A stretch of 64,000 bases of DNA from Actinomadura rubteroloni. Lineage in GTDB: Bacteria > Actinomycetota > Actinomycetes > Streptosporangiales > Streptosporangiaceae. The position numbers were made by a program, and so were the translations under genes. The stretch covers positions 1,736,001 through 1,800,000 of the forward strand of contig NZ_MTBP01000001.1 of the NCBI RefSeq assembly GCF_002911665.1, written 5' to 3'. The notes under the pieces are model-generated. The model was given only the letters and a program-made list of their open reading frames with translations. It was not told the DNA's origin and ran no database searches. Position 1 is the first letter of the stretch. Every line of letters begins with the position of its first letter. Positions 26,842 through 36,310 of the stretch are shown in pieces.

Positions 26842-28050
26842 TCATTTCAGGGTCAGGAACCAGCGGACGATCGCGGCGGTGCCCGCCACGTTGGAGCCCA
26901 GGTGCCGGGAGCCCTGGTAGTTCCCGGTTCCCAGGTCGATGAGGGGCACCTGCGTGCCGAGTTGAGTCCGGCACGTGGTGCTGTTGGCGTTGACGGCCTG
27001 CTCGTCGTTCCGGCTGAAGTAGAGCCGCGTCGGGGCCTTGGGCGTCCATTGGCATGTGCCGTCCAGGACCTTCAGGGCTGCGGCGAAGCGCTCGGGCGGG
27101 TCCGTGAGCAGTTTCAGCCCGTAGGGGGTGAGGAGGTCGCCGATCGTGCCCGGAGTGGAGTTGAACAGTTCTTCGCCAGTGTGGGTGCCGTCGAATAGCT
27201 GCTCGATGGTCTCGTCGTAAGGACTCTTGAAGACCTGTGCGGGGGAGTCGTACAGGTGGTGGAGCCGGTTGAAGGCGACCAGCAGGTAGGCCGCGTACAG
27301 CGTGCCGGATTTCGGTTCTACCCCGCCGTTGAGCAGCGCTGGGATTTCTGCCGTCCGGAAGGCGTATCCGCCGCTGATGGGGGCGAGCGCGCCGAGCCGG
27401 AACCACGGGTCGGATCCGTTCTGCAAGGCCCGGCCCAGTGCGGTGGCGGCTGATGCGCCCTGGGAGAACCCGGTCACCAAAACCTTGCGGTCGAGTTCGC
27501 GGCCGTGCCGCCGGGCGAAGGCGCGGCTGGCCCGCAGCATGTCGACTGAGGCGGTCACCTCCGAGGGCACGTTCATCCATGGGTGGACGCCCGGTCCCAG
27601 CCCGAGGCCGAGGTAGTCCGGTTCGGCGGCGGCGAAGCCCGCCGCGCCGTAGGTGAGGGCGGGCGCCGGGGCGAATCCGTCGCCGGTCGTGGACGGCGCG
27701 TCGCCCTTGTAGCTGGTGGTGCCGTGGTCGTAGGAGACCGTCCGGAGCCGGTGCCGTCCGGTGCGCGGCAGGACGAACAGTCCGCTCGCCGTCGTCGGCC
27801 GGCCGTGCGCGTCGACCGTCCGGTACACGAGCCGGTAGGTGTCGACGCCGTTGCGCACCGAGGCGTGCTCGTATCCGGCGGCCGCGAGCTGCCCGGCGAC
27901 CTGGCCGGACGAGAGGGTCCGCAGGTGCTCGGCGGAGACCAGGGCGCCGCGGTGCGGTCCGGCGGCTGCGGACGCGGACGCGGAGGCGAGCCCGGCGCAG
28001 AGCGCTGCGGCTGTCACCACGGCGGAGGTGCGGAGGAGTGCGTGTGCCAT
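26842..28050 (-). CDS. Secreted alpha/beta-hydrolase (lipase/prolyl-peptidase-like)
   Basis: A 402-aa exported hydrolase. A signal peptide is clear (LRTSAVVTAAALCAGLASAS, cleavage near ASA-AAG). The mature part has YDHGTTSYKGDAPS, DYLGLGLGPGVHPWM and the nucleophile elbow GFSQGASAATALG (Ser196); RLYFSRNDEQAV and GSRHLGSN near the end provide the likely Asp and His. This pattern is typical of secretory lipases and related S9-like hydrolases of actinomycetes, acting on esters outside the cell. Start ATG 28050 has AAAGG about 13 nt upstream; an in-frame start at 28116 would bury the signal peptide. Substrate unknown. Confidence 0.87.
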   Translation of the reverse strand: MAHALLRTSAVVTAAALCAGLASASASAAAGPHRGALVSAEHLRTLSSGQVAGQLAAAGYEHASVRNGVDTYRLVYRTVDAHGRPTTASGLFVLPRTGRHRLRTVSYDHGTTSYKGDAPSTTGDGFAPAPALTYGAAGFAAAEPDYLGLGLGPGVHPWMNVPSEVTASVDMLRASRAFARRHGRELDRKVLVTGFSQGASAATALGRALQNGSDPWFRLGALAPISGGYAFRTAEIPALLNGGVEPKSGTLYAAYLLVAFNRLHHLYDSPAQVFKSPYDETIEQLFDGTHTGEELFNSTPGTIGDLLTPYGLKLLTDPPERFAAALKVLDGTCQWTPKAPTRLYFSRNDEQAVNANSTTCRTQLGTQVPLIDLGTGNYQGSRHLGSNVAGTAAIVRWFLTLK

Positions 28051-28239
28051 CGGAAGGCGCCTTTCAAGCGGGTTCGGATGTCGTTGATCCTGATCGGAGC
28101 CGGATCGACGGCACATCGCCCGCGATGACCATCCGCCGCGCGGGACCTGAGAGGGAGCCGGGTTCGTCCCCGGGTCCCACCGCCGACGCGAGCGGGCTCG
28201 GCGGGCGGCGCCGTGGCCGCGCTCGCGGTCGTGCGGCGG

Positions 28240-29211
28240 TCAGAGGTCGAGGTCGAACAGGGTTGCGGCGTTGCGGGTCGTGAACAGCGGACGGTCGCGT
28301 TCGGGAAAGACGTCGAGGAACGCGGTGATCTCGTCGCGGGTCGGGTGCTGGAACGGGTAGTCGGTGGAGAACAGCAGGCGGTCGGGAGTCGTCACCGTCA
28401 GGACGTGGCGAAGTTTCGCGGGGTCGAGCATTCCGGACGCCGTGACGTACACGTTCGAGCGGACGTACTCGGACACGGCTCGCGGCAGGCCCGCCGCACG
28501 CGCGAGACCGTCGGCGCGATCCAGCCAGAACAGCAGCAGTTCTCCCCAGTGGCCGAGGATCAGTTGCAGGTCGGGATGGCGGTCGAAGGTGCCGCGCACG
28601 ATGAGCCGCAGGGCGGCGGTGGCGGCGTCCACGTGCCAGCCCCAGCCGAACGTGGCGAGGGCGAGGTCGGTCGTGGCGTCGAACCCCCGGTACAGCGCGT
28701 CGCGGGTCGCCTCGGACGGCAGTTGCGGGTGCAGGAAGACCGGCTGCCGCAGCCGCGCCGCCGTCGCCCACAGGTCGTCGTAGGCGGGGTCGTCGAGGGT
28801 CAGCCGTCCGGCGTGGCCGTAGACCATCGTGCCGACGTGACCGAGGTCGGCGGCGCGGCGGAGTTCGTCGGCCGCCGCGCCGGGCGCGGACAGCGGCAGC
28901 GTCGACAACGCCCGGAACCGGTCCGGGCGGCGCGCGACGGCCGCCGCCGCGGTGTCGTTGGCCGCGCGGCTCAGGCGGACGGCCTCGTCGGGCGGGAGCG
29001 CCTGGGTGCCGGGCGGCGTCAGGGCGATGACCGAGACGTCGATGCCCTGCTCGTCCATCGCGGCGATCCGGCCGTCGGCCAGGTCGGTGAGGCGCTGCTC
29101 GTGGTCGCCGAACCGGTTGAGGGTCAGGCTGTCGTCGCGGCCTTCGAGGGCCGCCGCCAGCTCGGGGAGCATCCAGTGCTCCTCGATCGCGACCAGCGGT
29201 GACGTCACCAC
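28240..29211 (-). CDS. Amidohydrolase-2 family (ACMSD/resorcylate-decarboxylase-like) protein
   Basis: A 323-aa TIM-barrel metal-dependent hydrolase or decarboxylase. The first metal motif is AIEEHW (Glu-x-His form seen in gamma-resorcylate decarboxylase), followed by RIAAMDEQGIDVSVIALTPP, PVFLHPQLP with the barrel His, LILGHWGELLLFWLDR and the catalytic Asp in LFSTDYPF. Members decarboxylate or hydrolyse aromatic and cyclic carboxylates. The GTG start at 29211 overlaps the stop of the SDR gene, so the two are coupled under the TetR-controlled divergent promoter. Substrate not determined. Confidence 0.88.
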   Translation of the reverse strand: MVTSPLVAIEEHWMLPELAAALEGRDDSLTLNRFGDHEQRLTDLADGRIAAMDEQGIDVSVIALTPPGTQALPPDEAVRLSRAANDTAAAAVARRPDRFRALSTLPLSAPGAAADELRRAADLGHVGTMVYGHAGRLTLDDPAYDDLWATAARLRQPVFLHPQLPSEATRDALYRGFDATTDLALATFGWGWHVDAATAALRLIVRGTFDRHPDLQLILGHWGELLLFWLDRADGLARAAGLPRAVSEYVRSNVYVTASGMLDPAKLRHVLTVTTPDRLLFSTDYPFQHPTRDEITAFLDVFPERDRPLFTTRNAATLFDLDL

Positions 29212-29894
29212 GGCAGCGTCTCGCCGCGGTAGTCGAGGAACTGGAGGCCGCCGCGGCCGTGCTGGGCGTCGATCACCCCGGCGAGGCGCGGGATGCTCTC
29301 CTCGACGGTCAGCACGGCGTCCGGGCCGCCGAGTTCGGTGCGGACCCAGCCGGGCGCGGCGAGCAGCAGGGTGCGCGGGTCGTCCCGGTGGCGCGCGGCG
29401 TAGCTGCGCATGAGCTGGTTCAGCGCCGACTTGCTGGCGCGGTAGATCTCGAACTCGCCGCGTTCGTTGTTGGCGATGCTGCCCTGCCCGGACGACATGA
29501 CGGCGATCGTCCCGTCCGCGCGCACCAGGTCCCGCAACAGCTCGACCGTGCGCATCGGGCTGAGCGCGTTGGTCGTCATGACCTGGGAGAACTCGTCGGG
29601 GTCGACGTCGGCCGGGGTCTCGTAGCGCCCGTTGGTGATGCCGGCGACGACGAACAGCAGGTCGAACGCGCGGTCCTTGAGCCGGTCGCGCAGTGACTCC
29701 ACCTGGGCGCGTTCGGTGATGTCGACGTGCTCGATCTCCAAGTTCGGGTCGGTGAGGTCGTGCAGCGGCGTCGGCCGCGAGCCGCGGACGGTGGCCACGA
29801 CGTGCGCGCCGCGCGCCAGGTACTCCTGCGCGAGGGCGAGGCCGAGGCCGCGCGAGGCGCCGATCAGCAGGACGGTCGGGTGCGTGGTGGTCAT
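29205..29894 (-). CDS. Short-chain dehydrogenase/reductase
   Basis: A 229-aa classical SDR. The cofactor motif is GASRGLGLALA near the N-terminus, with VDITERAQVE in the adenine-binding region. FVVAGITNGRYE stands at the NAG position, the catalytic Ser is in VMSSGQGSI, and the Tyr-Lys pair is in YRASKSALNQLMRSY. The proposed ATG 29894 has AAAGGAA 6 nt upstream; an upstream ATG at 29915 lacks a site. It probably oxidises or reduces an alcohol/ketone with NAD(P). It is divergent from a TetR gene and coupled to the amidohydrolase. Confidence 0.9.
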   Translation of the reverse strand: MTTTHPTVLLIGASRGLGLALAQEYLARGAHVVATVRGSRPTPLHDLTDPNLEIEHVDITERAQVESLRDRLKDRAFDLLFVVAGITNGRYETPADVDPDEFSQVMTTNALSPMRTVELLRDLVRADGTIAVMSSGQGSIANNERGEFEIYRASKSALNQLMRSYAARHRDDPRTLLLAAPGWVRTELGGPDAVLTVEESIPRLAGVIDAQHGRGGLQFLDYRGETLPW

Positions 29895-29917
29895 GCGGTT
29901 CCTTTCGCTCATCATCT

Positions 29918-29945
29918 GTTGAGCGAAACTAGCACATCGCTCAAC
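29918..29945. promoter_or_regulatory. Probable TetR operator
   Basis: GTTGAGCGA (29918-29926) and TCGCTCAAC (29937-29945) are perfect 9-bp arms with a 10-nt spacer, centred between the divergent SDR and TetR starts. The size and position are those of a TetR-family operator controlling both directions. Confidence 0.75.
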
Positions 29946-29962
29946 GGCTGTAGAGTGAACGT

Positions 29963-30538
29963 ATGGCGGAACACACCGGACGCGCCGCCAAGCGCGCGGC
30001 GACGGCGCGGCGCATCCTGGACGCGGCGCGCGCCGAGTTCGCCGAGCACGGCCTCCAGGCGACGACGGTGCGGTCCATCGCGCGCCGGGCGGGCGTCGAC
30101 CCGTCGCTCGTCCTCCAGCACTACGGCTCCAAGGACAAGCTGTTCGCGCTCGCCATCGACCTCGGCACCGAATGGCCGGGCGAGGACGTCCCCGCCCACC
30201 TCGCCCGCGTGCTGGACGTGCGCCTGGACGAGCCGTCGCCGCAGGTCCGCGCGCTCGTCCGGTCGATGCTCACCGCGCCGGAGGCCACGTCCGCGATGAA
30301 GGCGTTCCTCGACGACCGCACGCGCAATCTCGCCGCCACGACCGACGACCCGGACGCCGACCTCCGCGCGGCCCTCACGGTCACGTCCATCCTCGGCCTG
30401 GTCGTCGCGCGGCACTTCCTGCGCCTCGACGCCCTGGCCGACATCTCCGACGAGCAGGTCGAGCGGATCGTCCGTCCCTGGGCCGGCGCGTCCCTGCCCG
30501 ACGCCCCCGGGAATGCGGCCGACGCGCCTTCGTGTTGA
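29963..30538 (+). CDS. TetR-family transcriptional repressor
   Basis: A 191-aa TetR regulator. The N-terminal helix-turn-helix reads [40 protein letters not shown] and [11 protein letters not shown]. The ligand domain is the usual all-helical fold and resembles TetR_C proteins with the [33 protein letters not shown] helix (seen as [13 protein letters not shown]). It is transcribed away from the SDR-amidohydrolase pair across a palindromic operator, so it most likely represses them and itself. The inducer may be a substrate of the adjacent enzymes, including the quinone oxidoreductase that follows closely. Confidence 0.92.
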   Translation: MAEHTGRAAKRAATARRILDAARAEFAEHGLQATTVRSIARRAGVDPSLVLQHYGSKDKLFALAIDLGTEWPGEDVPAHLARVLDVRLDEPSPQVRALVRSMLTAPEATSAMKAFLDDRTRNLAATTDDPDADLRAALTVTSILGLVVARHFLRLDALADISDEQVERIVRPWAGASLPDAPGNAADAPSC

Positions 30539-30546
30539 CCGGACTC

Positions 30547-31533
30547 GTGACGACCACGATGCGCGCGATCCAGCTCACCGCCCCCGGCCCTGTGGACGAC
30601 CTGCGGCTGACCACGCTCCCGATCCCGCCCGACCGGGACGGCTGGGTGCGCGTCCGCGTCGAGGCGTTCGGCGTCAACCGCTCGGAACTCAAGCTGCGGC
30701 TGGGGTTGAGCGTGGGCGTCACGTTCCCCCGCGTGCCGGGCATCGAGGCCGCGGGCACGGTCGACGCGGCCCCGCCCGGCAGCGGCCTGGTCCCCGGGCA
30801 GCGGGTCGTCGCGATGATGGGCGACATGGGACGCACCTACGACGGCGGGTACGCCGAGTACACGTCAGTGCCGCTGTCCCAGGTCATCCCCGTCAACACC
30901 GATCTGCCCTGGGAGGTGCTGGGCGCCCTGCCGGAGATGGTGCAGACGGCCTACGGCTCGCTCACCGTCGGCCTGGACCTGCGCCCCGGCCAGACCGTGC
31001 TGATCCGCGGCGGGACGTCCTCGGTGGGCCTGGCCGCCGCCGCGCTCGCCGGATGGCGCGGCGCGACGGTGCTGTCCACCACCCGGCAGCCGGACCGTCT
31101 CGCGTTCCTGAAGGAGCGCGGCGTTCACCACCCGCTGCTCGACACCGGGGACGTCGCGTCCGCCGTCCGCGCGCTGTACCCGGACGGCGTCGACGCCGCC
31201 CTCGATCTCGTCGGCACGCCGACCCTGCCCGACACGCTGCGCGCCGTGCGCGTGCACGGAACGGCCTGCTTCAGCGGCAGCCTGTCCAACCAGTGGACGA
31301 TCCCGGACTTCTCCCCGAACGAGTACCTGCCGCGCGGCGTCCGCCTGGCGGGCTACTTCGGCGACGCCGCCGACCTGCCCCGCGCGGACTTCCAGGAGAT
31401 CCTGGACGCGGTCGCGGCCGGACGGCTCGCCTTCCCCGTCGACCGCGTCTACCACGGCCTGGAGCAGGTCCGGCAGGCTCACGACGACATGGAGAACAAC
31501 CGGGCGACGGGCAAGCTCGTCGTCCGGCTCTAG
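30547..31533 (+). CDS. Zinc-free quinone oxidoreductase (MDR superfamily)
   Basis: A 328-aa MDR protein. The GroES-like domain has [16 protein letters not shown] and [11 protein letters not shown]; the nucleotide fold has [14 protein letters not shown]. No structural or catalytic zinc cysteines are seen, which fits quinone or enoyl reductases using NADPH. It follows the TetR gene by 8 nt and is likely cotranscribed with it. The start is either GTG 30547 (chosen) or ATG 30559; neither has a convincing Shine-Dalgarno. Its stop codon shares the palindrome CTAG with the stop of the convergent GAP1 gene. Confidence 0.85.
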   Translation: MTTTMRAIQLTAPGPVDDLRLTTLPIPPDRDGWVRVRVEAFGVNRSELKLRLGLSVGVTFPRVPGIEAAGTVDAAPPGSGLVPGQRVVAMMGDMGRTYDGGYAEYTSVPLSQVIPVNTDLPWEVLGALPEMVQTAYGSLTVGLDLRPGQTVLIRGGTSSVGLAAAALAGWRGATVLSTTRQPDRLAFLKERGVHHPLLDTGDVASAVRALYPDGVDAALDLVGTPTLPDTLRAVRVHGTACFSGSLSNQWTIPDFSPNEYLPRGVRLAGYFGDAADLPRADFQEILDAVAAGRLAFPVDRVYHGLEQVRQAHDDMENNRATGKLVVRL

Positions 31534-33260
31534 GAGAACACCCACCAGATCAGCAGGCCGACGACGCCGAGGATCGCCAGCCCGAGCACGGCCGCGACCG
31601 TGCAACTGATGGCCAGTTCGGTCGTGGTGAGGCCCGGACTCGGCTCGTCGACGGCCGGGGTCTCGTGCCGCGCGGGCTCGTCGTTCGGGGGCTCGGCGGC
31701 CTCGCGCAACGCGGGGTGGGACGCGGCGGCGGGGTGTTCGAGGACCTCGCGGCGCTGCTCGTCCGTCAGGGACGGACGGCCGTAGGCCGCCGACAGCAGG
31801 TCGCGCAGCACCCCGACCTGCGCGCGGTGGTCGCCCGCGTGCCGGACGGCGACCGCGTCCGCCAGGTAGGCGTGGGCGCGCAGCGCGGCCTGGACGGCCC
31901 CGGCGTCCGAGCGGCGGCGCGACAGGACCTCCGCCAGGACGCGGTCCACCTGGGCGTGCGCGTCCGGGTGCGCGGCGACCCACGCGACGAGTTCCGCCGC
32001 GTCGGCCCGCCGGACGATCTCGCGGACGCCGCCCCCGCCCGGCCGGTCCCCGAGCAGCAGCGCGACGTCCAGATCGACCGCCGCGTGCCGGACGATCGCC
32101 GCGACGAGATCGGCGGACGGCTCCCCGGCCGCGTCCAGGATCCGCGCGACGTCGGCGCGGGTCAGCGCGGGCCCGTAGGCGAGCAGCAGGACGGCGTCGT
32201 GCAGGTCGGCGCGGACGTCGGACGGCAGGGACCGCGCCGACAGCAGCCCGCGCGTCTCCACGACCTCCCGGTGCAGGTCGCGCGCCTCGGGGCCCCACGT
32301 CATCAGCGCCTGCCGCGACAGCCGGGGCAGCCGCTCGCGCAGCACCCCCCACCGCCGCCGGTCGATGGCGTCCGCGCAGGCGGCGAGCGTCGCGGCCACG
32401 TCCGCCGGACGGCCGTGGACGGCGTGCTCCAGCCGCAGCAGCGCCTCGTCCGCGCCGTCCCGGAACGTCAGCGGGCCGGTGCTGCCCGCCAGAGCGCCGA
32501 TCACCGACGTCAGGTCGGACGCCTCGCGCAGCATGTCGAGATACCCGGCCGCCGCCTTGCCGAACGGCGGCGGCGTCGCGCCGTTCAGCACGACCGTGTG
32601 GAACCCGGACGGCCCCGCGCCGCTGAACGACAGCCGGATGCGGTGCCGGGCCGTCCCGCTCGTCCACGTGGACGCCGACAGCGACGTCCGCATCCCGTAG
32701 GGGAGCAGCGCGGCGACCGTGTCGAGGAACCGCAGCCGCGTGCCGAGCGACAGGACGGCGTCGGGGATGACGCAGACGGGCGTCCCGGTGAGCAGCAGCG
32801 CGGCCGTCGCGCGGGCCTGGTCGGTGACGCGGACGCCCAGCTCCTCGGGCCGCAGCCCGGCCAGCTCGACGCTCAGCGGCGCGGACCCGTCCGGCGGGAG
32901 CGGCACGCCGGCGAACCGCGCGTGCAGTTCCTCGTAGGAGACGGGCGTCCCGCCGAGCGCCGCGTACGGGACGCAGAACAGCCGGACCGTCGCCGTCCGG
33001 CGGCCGTAGCGGTCCTCCTCGGCCGACCACTCCTGCCGCGCCAGCGTGAGGTAGGAGCGGTCGCCCGCGCCCGCCCACGCCACCGTGACCTGCGGCAGCT
33101 CGTCGGGCGTGCCGGTGTCGTAGCGACCGACGATCTCCGCGAAGTTCTCCGGGCCGAGCCGCCCGGCGCTGCACGCGAGGACGCCGTCGCGTCCCGTCTC
33201 GGGCGAGCGGCCCCACAGCGCCCACTCCACGTCGACCCGGACCGGGGGGTTCTCGGGCAT
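31530..33260 (-). CDS. GAP1-family (GTPase-associated protein 1) protein A, tail-anchored
   Basis: A 576-aa protein. The GAP1 N-terminal signature is clear: [40 protein letters not shown] and, later, [20 protein letters not shown] plus [18 protein letters not shown]. The middle is helical. The C-terminus ends in one hydrophobic helix ([20 protein letters not shown]), making it a tail-anchored membrane protein. It is the last gene of a four-gene minus-strand operon, 15 nt after its paralogue. GAP1 proteins accompany TRAFAC-like GTPases in actinomycete systems whose function is not established. Start ATG 33260 follows AAGGTGG. Confidence 0.8.
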   Translation of the reverse strand: MPENPPVRVDVEWALWGRSPETGRDGVLACSAGRLGPENFAEIVGRYDTGTPDELPQVTVAWAGAGDRSYLTLARQEWSAEEDRYGRRTATVRLFCVPYAALGGTPVSYEELHARFAGVPLPPDGSAPLSVELAGLRPEELGVRVTDQARATAALLLTGTPVCVIPDAVLSLGTRLRFLDTVAALLPYGMRTSLSASTWTSGTARHRIRLSFSGAGPSGFHTVVLNGATPPPFGKAAAGYLDMLREASDLTSVIGALAGSTGPLTFRDGADEALLRLEHAVHGRPADVAATLAACADAIDRRRWGVLRERLPRLSRQALMTWGPEARDLHREVVETRGLLSARSLPSDVRADLHDAVLLLAYGPALTRADVARILDAAGEPSADLVAAIVRHAAVDLDVALLLGDRPGGGGVREIVRRADAAELVAWVAAHPDAHAQVDRVLAEVLSRRRSDAGAVQAALRAHAYLADAVAVRHAGDHRAQVGVLRDLLSAAYGRPSLTDEQRREVLEHPAAASHPALREAAEPPNDEPARHETPAVDEPSPGLTTTELAISCTVAAVLGLAILGVVGLLIWWVFS

Positions 33261-33275
33261 GCGGCCACCTTCGGG

Positions 33276-35297
33276 CTACGGGCTCGTGACGCGCAGCAGC
33301 GCGAGCAGGATGAGCATCAGCACGATCAGGAAGAAGAGGGCGAGCACGGCTTCGGTGAAGCCGAAGCGCGGCGGGGGCGGCGGCGGGTCGGGCGGGCCGT
33401 TCTGCGGGGCGCCGCCCTCGTCCGGCCGGGACCCGCCGCCGGGCAGGATCCGCCGCGCCCGCGACACGATCCCGCCGCGCGGCCGGGGTGGCGGCGGTTC
33501 CTGCGGACCCGCGCCGACCTCCATGATCAGCCGCGGCGGCGGCGTCGGCTGCTGCTGCGGCGCCGGGACGGGCTCGGGCGGCGGCGCGATCCGGGCGAGG
33601 ATGCGCGAGCCGGTGTCCTTGCCGAGACCGGCGTTCGCGAGCAGCGGCGTGAGGTAGCCGTCGACCAGCACGTCCCGCGCGTCCGGTCCCTCGTACAGCG
33701 CGAGCACCGCGCCGAGCAGCGCCGGGGTGACCAGGTCGGGACGTCCGCCGAGCGCCTCCTCGGCCTCGCTCCGCCCGAGCGGCCCCTTCCCGTACGCGGC
33801 GCGCAGCAGTTCGGCGAGCCGCGTGCGCTGGTCCTGCGGCGACGCGTCGAGGAACCGCGCGAACACCGGAGCGAGGAACGCCCCGCGCCGCAGCGCCCCG
33901 GCCAGCTCCGCGCCCTGCCCGGACGACCCGCGCCGCACCAGCGCCCCGTGGACGGTGTCGGCCGTCGGCCAGTCCTCGGTGCGCAGCGCGACCTCGACCA
34001 GCACGGCGTCGCCGAGCCCGTTGAGGACGTTGCGCAGCACCCCGCCGCCGATCCGCCGCCCGAGGTAGAGCTGCGCCTCCGCCTCGGCCTGCGCGCGAAG
34101 TTCGTACAGCGCGTCCAGCAGCGGCTGGTGCAGCCCGCCCGCCGCCGTCTCGATGTTCTTCACCTGGCCGATGCGGATGTGCCGCCCGCACGCCAGCGGC
34201 ACCAGCAGCCGGTAGAGCGGACGCAGCCGCTTGGCCGGGATCGCCGGGCGCGGCGCCAGCATCCGCCGACTGCTGATGATCTCCCAGTGGTGCGGGTCGG
34301 TGTCGCCGGGGACGCCGCTGGTGGCCTGCGCGAGCCGGGCCGTGGCGTCCTCCAGGTCGCCGGTGCCGTCCAGGGCGTCCGCGCACTCCAGCAGCAGCGC
34401 CGTCGAGGACGCGCCCGGCGGCGGCACCGCCGCCGGAAGCTGGAGCCGCCCCTTGCCCCGGCGGAGGACGGCCAGCAGCTCCCGCAGGTCCGGCGGCCGG
34501 AATCCGCGCTCGCCGGTCTCGGCCGCCATCAGCTCCAGCAGCTCGGCCTGGTGGTACTCGGAGATCAGCTCCCAGTAGGCGCGGGCCAGCTCCGCCTGCC
34601 GGGGGATCGTCCCGGGACGTCCCCATTCGACCGTGTGCGCGTTGTCGCGCGGGTGCCGGGTGAACGACAGCCGGATCTGATGCTGGGCCGTGCTGCTCGT
34701 CCACGTGGACGCCGAGAACTTCGTCCGGATGCCGTAGGGCAGCATCGCCGCGACCGTGTCGAGGAAGCGCAGCCGCTCGTCCAGCGGCAGCCCGCCCGCC
34801 CCGACGACCTGCACCGGTGCGCCCGTCAGCAGCAGCGCGGCCGTCTGGACGACCGTCGCGTCGATCCGGCCGACGAACGGCGACACGTCCAGCGGCGGCA
34901 GGCCGATGACCGGCGCCGCCCGGCCCGGCACCGGCAGCGCCAGCGGCGCGCACGCCCGGTACAGCGCCTCGTACGACACCGCCCGCGCCGCCAGCCGCGC
35001 GTACGGGACGGCGTACAGCCGCGTCACGACGACGTCCCGGCCCCCGGCGTCCTGCGTCGTGGACTCCTCCTCGATCGCCAGCGTGAGGTGCGCGTTCTCC
35101 CCCGACGCCGCCCGCGCCACCGTCACCTGCGGCAGTTCCTCGGGCGTCCCGGGGGAGTAGCGCTGGTTCATCTCGGCGAAGTCCTCGCGCTGGAACAGGC
35201 CGTCGCTGCACTCCAGGACCTCATAGCCCCAGCCGTGCGGCTCCTTGCCGACCAGCGCCCACTGCACGGCGGCCGACGCCGCGTCGTCGCGCGTCAC
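33276..35297 (-). CDS. GAP1-family protein B, tail-anchored
   Basis: A 673-aa paralogue of the gene downstream. It shares [50 protein letters not shown] and SASTWTSSTAQHQIRLSF, followed by a long helical region. Compared with protein A it has a longer helical middle and a Pro-rich linker (PPPEPVPAPQQQPTPPP) before the tail anchor FTEAVLALFFLIVLMLILLA. The GTG start (35297) overlaps the GTPase stop by 4 nt, so it is translated with the GTPase and probably binds it. Two GAP1 paralogues with membrane tails suggest a membrane-tethered heteromeric complex. Confidence 0.8.
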   Translation of the reverse strand: MTRDDAASAAVQWALVGKEPHGWGYEVLECSDGLFQREDFAEMNQRYSPGTPEELPQVTVARAASGENAHLTLAIEEESTTQDAGGRDVVVTRLYAVPYARLAARAVSYEALYRACAPLALPVPGRAAPVIGLPPLDVSPFVGRIDATVVQTAALLLTGAPVQVVGAGGLPLDERLRFLDTVAAMLPYGIRTKFSASTWTSSTAQHQIRLSFTRHPRDNAHTVEWGRPGTIPRQAELARAYWELISEYHQAELLELMAAETGERGFRPPDLRELLAVLRRGKGRLQLPAAVPPPGASSTALLLECADALDGTGDLEDATARLAQATSGVPGDTDPHHWEIISSRRMLAPRPAIPAKRLRPLYRLLVPLACGRHIRIGQVKNIETAAGGLHQPLLDALYELRAQAEAEAQLYLGRRIGGGVLRNVLNGLGDAVLVEVALRTEDWPTADTVHGALVRRGSSGQGAELAGALRRGAFLAPVFARFLDASPQDQRTRLAELLRAAYGKGPLGRSEAEEALGGRPDLVTPALLGAVLALYEGPDARDVLVDGYLTPLLANAGLGKDTGSRILARIAPPPEPVPAPQQQPTPPPRLIMEVGAGPQEPPPPRPRGGIVSRARRILPGGGSRPDEGGAPQNGPPDPPPPPPRFGFTEAVLALFFLIVLMLILLALLRVTSP

Positions 35298-36310
35298 CGG
35301 GCGCTCCGTCCGCGCCGGTCCGCCGCGAGGCTCCGGCCGAGCCACAGCAGCGGCTCGACCACGTTGATCGGATGGACCGTCCCCCGGATCCGCACCGCCC
35401 GCGACGCCTCGGCCTCCGGCAGCAGGTTCTGGTAGTCGTCCCGGTCGTAGGAGCCGATCATCGGATCGACGTAGAACCCGATCGCGGACGTGACGAAGTA
35501 CCGCACCCGCTCCGGGCGGAAGTACTGGGCGAGCGTGTTGTGGACCATCTCCGCGTTCCCCGTCGCCGACACCTCGCACAGGGTCCGGAACAACTCCTGC
35601 GCGTCCTCGGGCTCCACCTTCGGGAATCCCAGCGGATCCGCCGGGTCGGAGGTGACGAGCCGCAGCTTCTCCGCCGTCTCCAGCACGCGGATCTCGTCGA
35701 ACTTCGTCACGCACACCGCCAGGTAGTGCGGCAGCCGCCCGCCCGCGAACTCCGGCGAGTTCAGCATCCGGTGCGCGAGCTGGGACAGGACGCCGTGCAG
35801 GTAGTCGAACGCGTCGCCGTCCTCGAACTCCCGGACGGGGTCGAACAGGAACACGATCCCCCGGCTGTTCACCAGGTTGTCGATCAGTTCGCCGTGCGCG
35901 CCCGCGTAGCCCGAGTGCTCCTGGTTGAACAGCTCCCCGGACGGGTCGAGCAGGTCCAGGCCGATCCGCACGTCGTCGGGCGCGCGTCGCCGCAGCAGCG
36001 ACCGCCGGCGCTCCTGCGCCGCCCCGATCAGGTACCACCGGTACCGCTCGGTGCCGCGCGTCGCGGCGGGGAACCGGCGCTGCGTCGCCAGCGACGCCGT
36101 CAGCTTGATCAGCGCGTCCGTGGACGGGCCGTTCGCGCCGACGACCTTCCAGCCGTCCTGCCGCCGGTTCATCGCGATGGTGAGCGCGGCGAGGAACGTC
36201 GTCTTCCCGCTGCCCGGCGGGCCCCACATCGCGATGTTGTGCTCGGCCGGCGGCGCGCCCCGATCGGGTTCCATGCCCAGGGTCTCCTTCAGTCGTCCGG
36301 TCGGCTGCAT
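35294..36310 (-). CDS. TRAFAC-like GTPase
   Basis: A 338-aa P-loop GTPase. G1 is GPPGSGKTT at 30-38, G3 is DPSG at 122-125 within LDLLDPSGELF, and G4 is TKFD at 202-205 in AVCVTKFDE, so binding of guanine nucleotide is plausible. There is no membrane segment; membrane tethering may come from the GAP1 partners. The strand-loop FLFDPVREFED after G3 resembles GTPases of the GTPase-associated systems of actinomycetes. Its ATG overlaps the stop of the upstream gene by 1 nt (TGATG), and its stop overlaps the GAP1-B start, so the operon is tightly coupled. Confidence 0.82.
   Translation of the reverse strand: MQPTGRLKETLGMEPDRGAPPAEHNIAMWGPPGSGKTTFLAALTIAMNRRQDGWKVVGANGPSTDALIKLTASLATQRRFPAATRGTERYRWYLIGAAQERRRSLLRRRAPDDVRIGLDLLDPSGELFNQEHSGYAGAHGELIDNLVNSRGIVFLFDPVREFEDGDAFDYLHGVLSQLAHRMLNSPEFAGGRLPHYLAVCVTKFDEIRVLETAEKLRLVTSDPADPLGFPKVEPEDAQELFRTLCEVSATGNAEMVHNTLAQYFRPERVRYFVTSAIGFYVDPMIGSYDRDDYQNLLPEAEASRAVRIRGTVHPINVVEPLLWLGRSLAADRRGRSAR

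Noticed and set aside
30513..35435. A 1640-residue plus-strand open frame and a 1448-residue minus-strand one over the GAP1 genes
   Set aside because: Both are third-position GC shadows; the GAP1 reading frames show family motifs and the coupling overlaps fit them.
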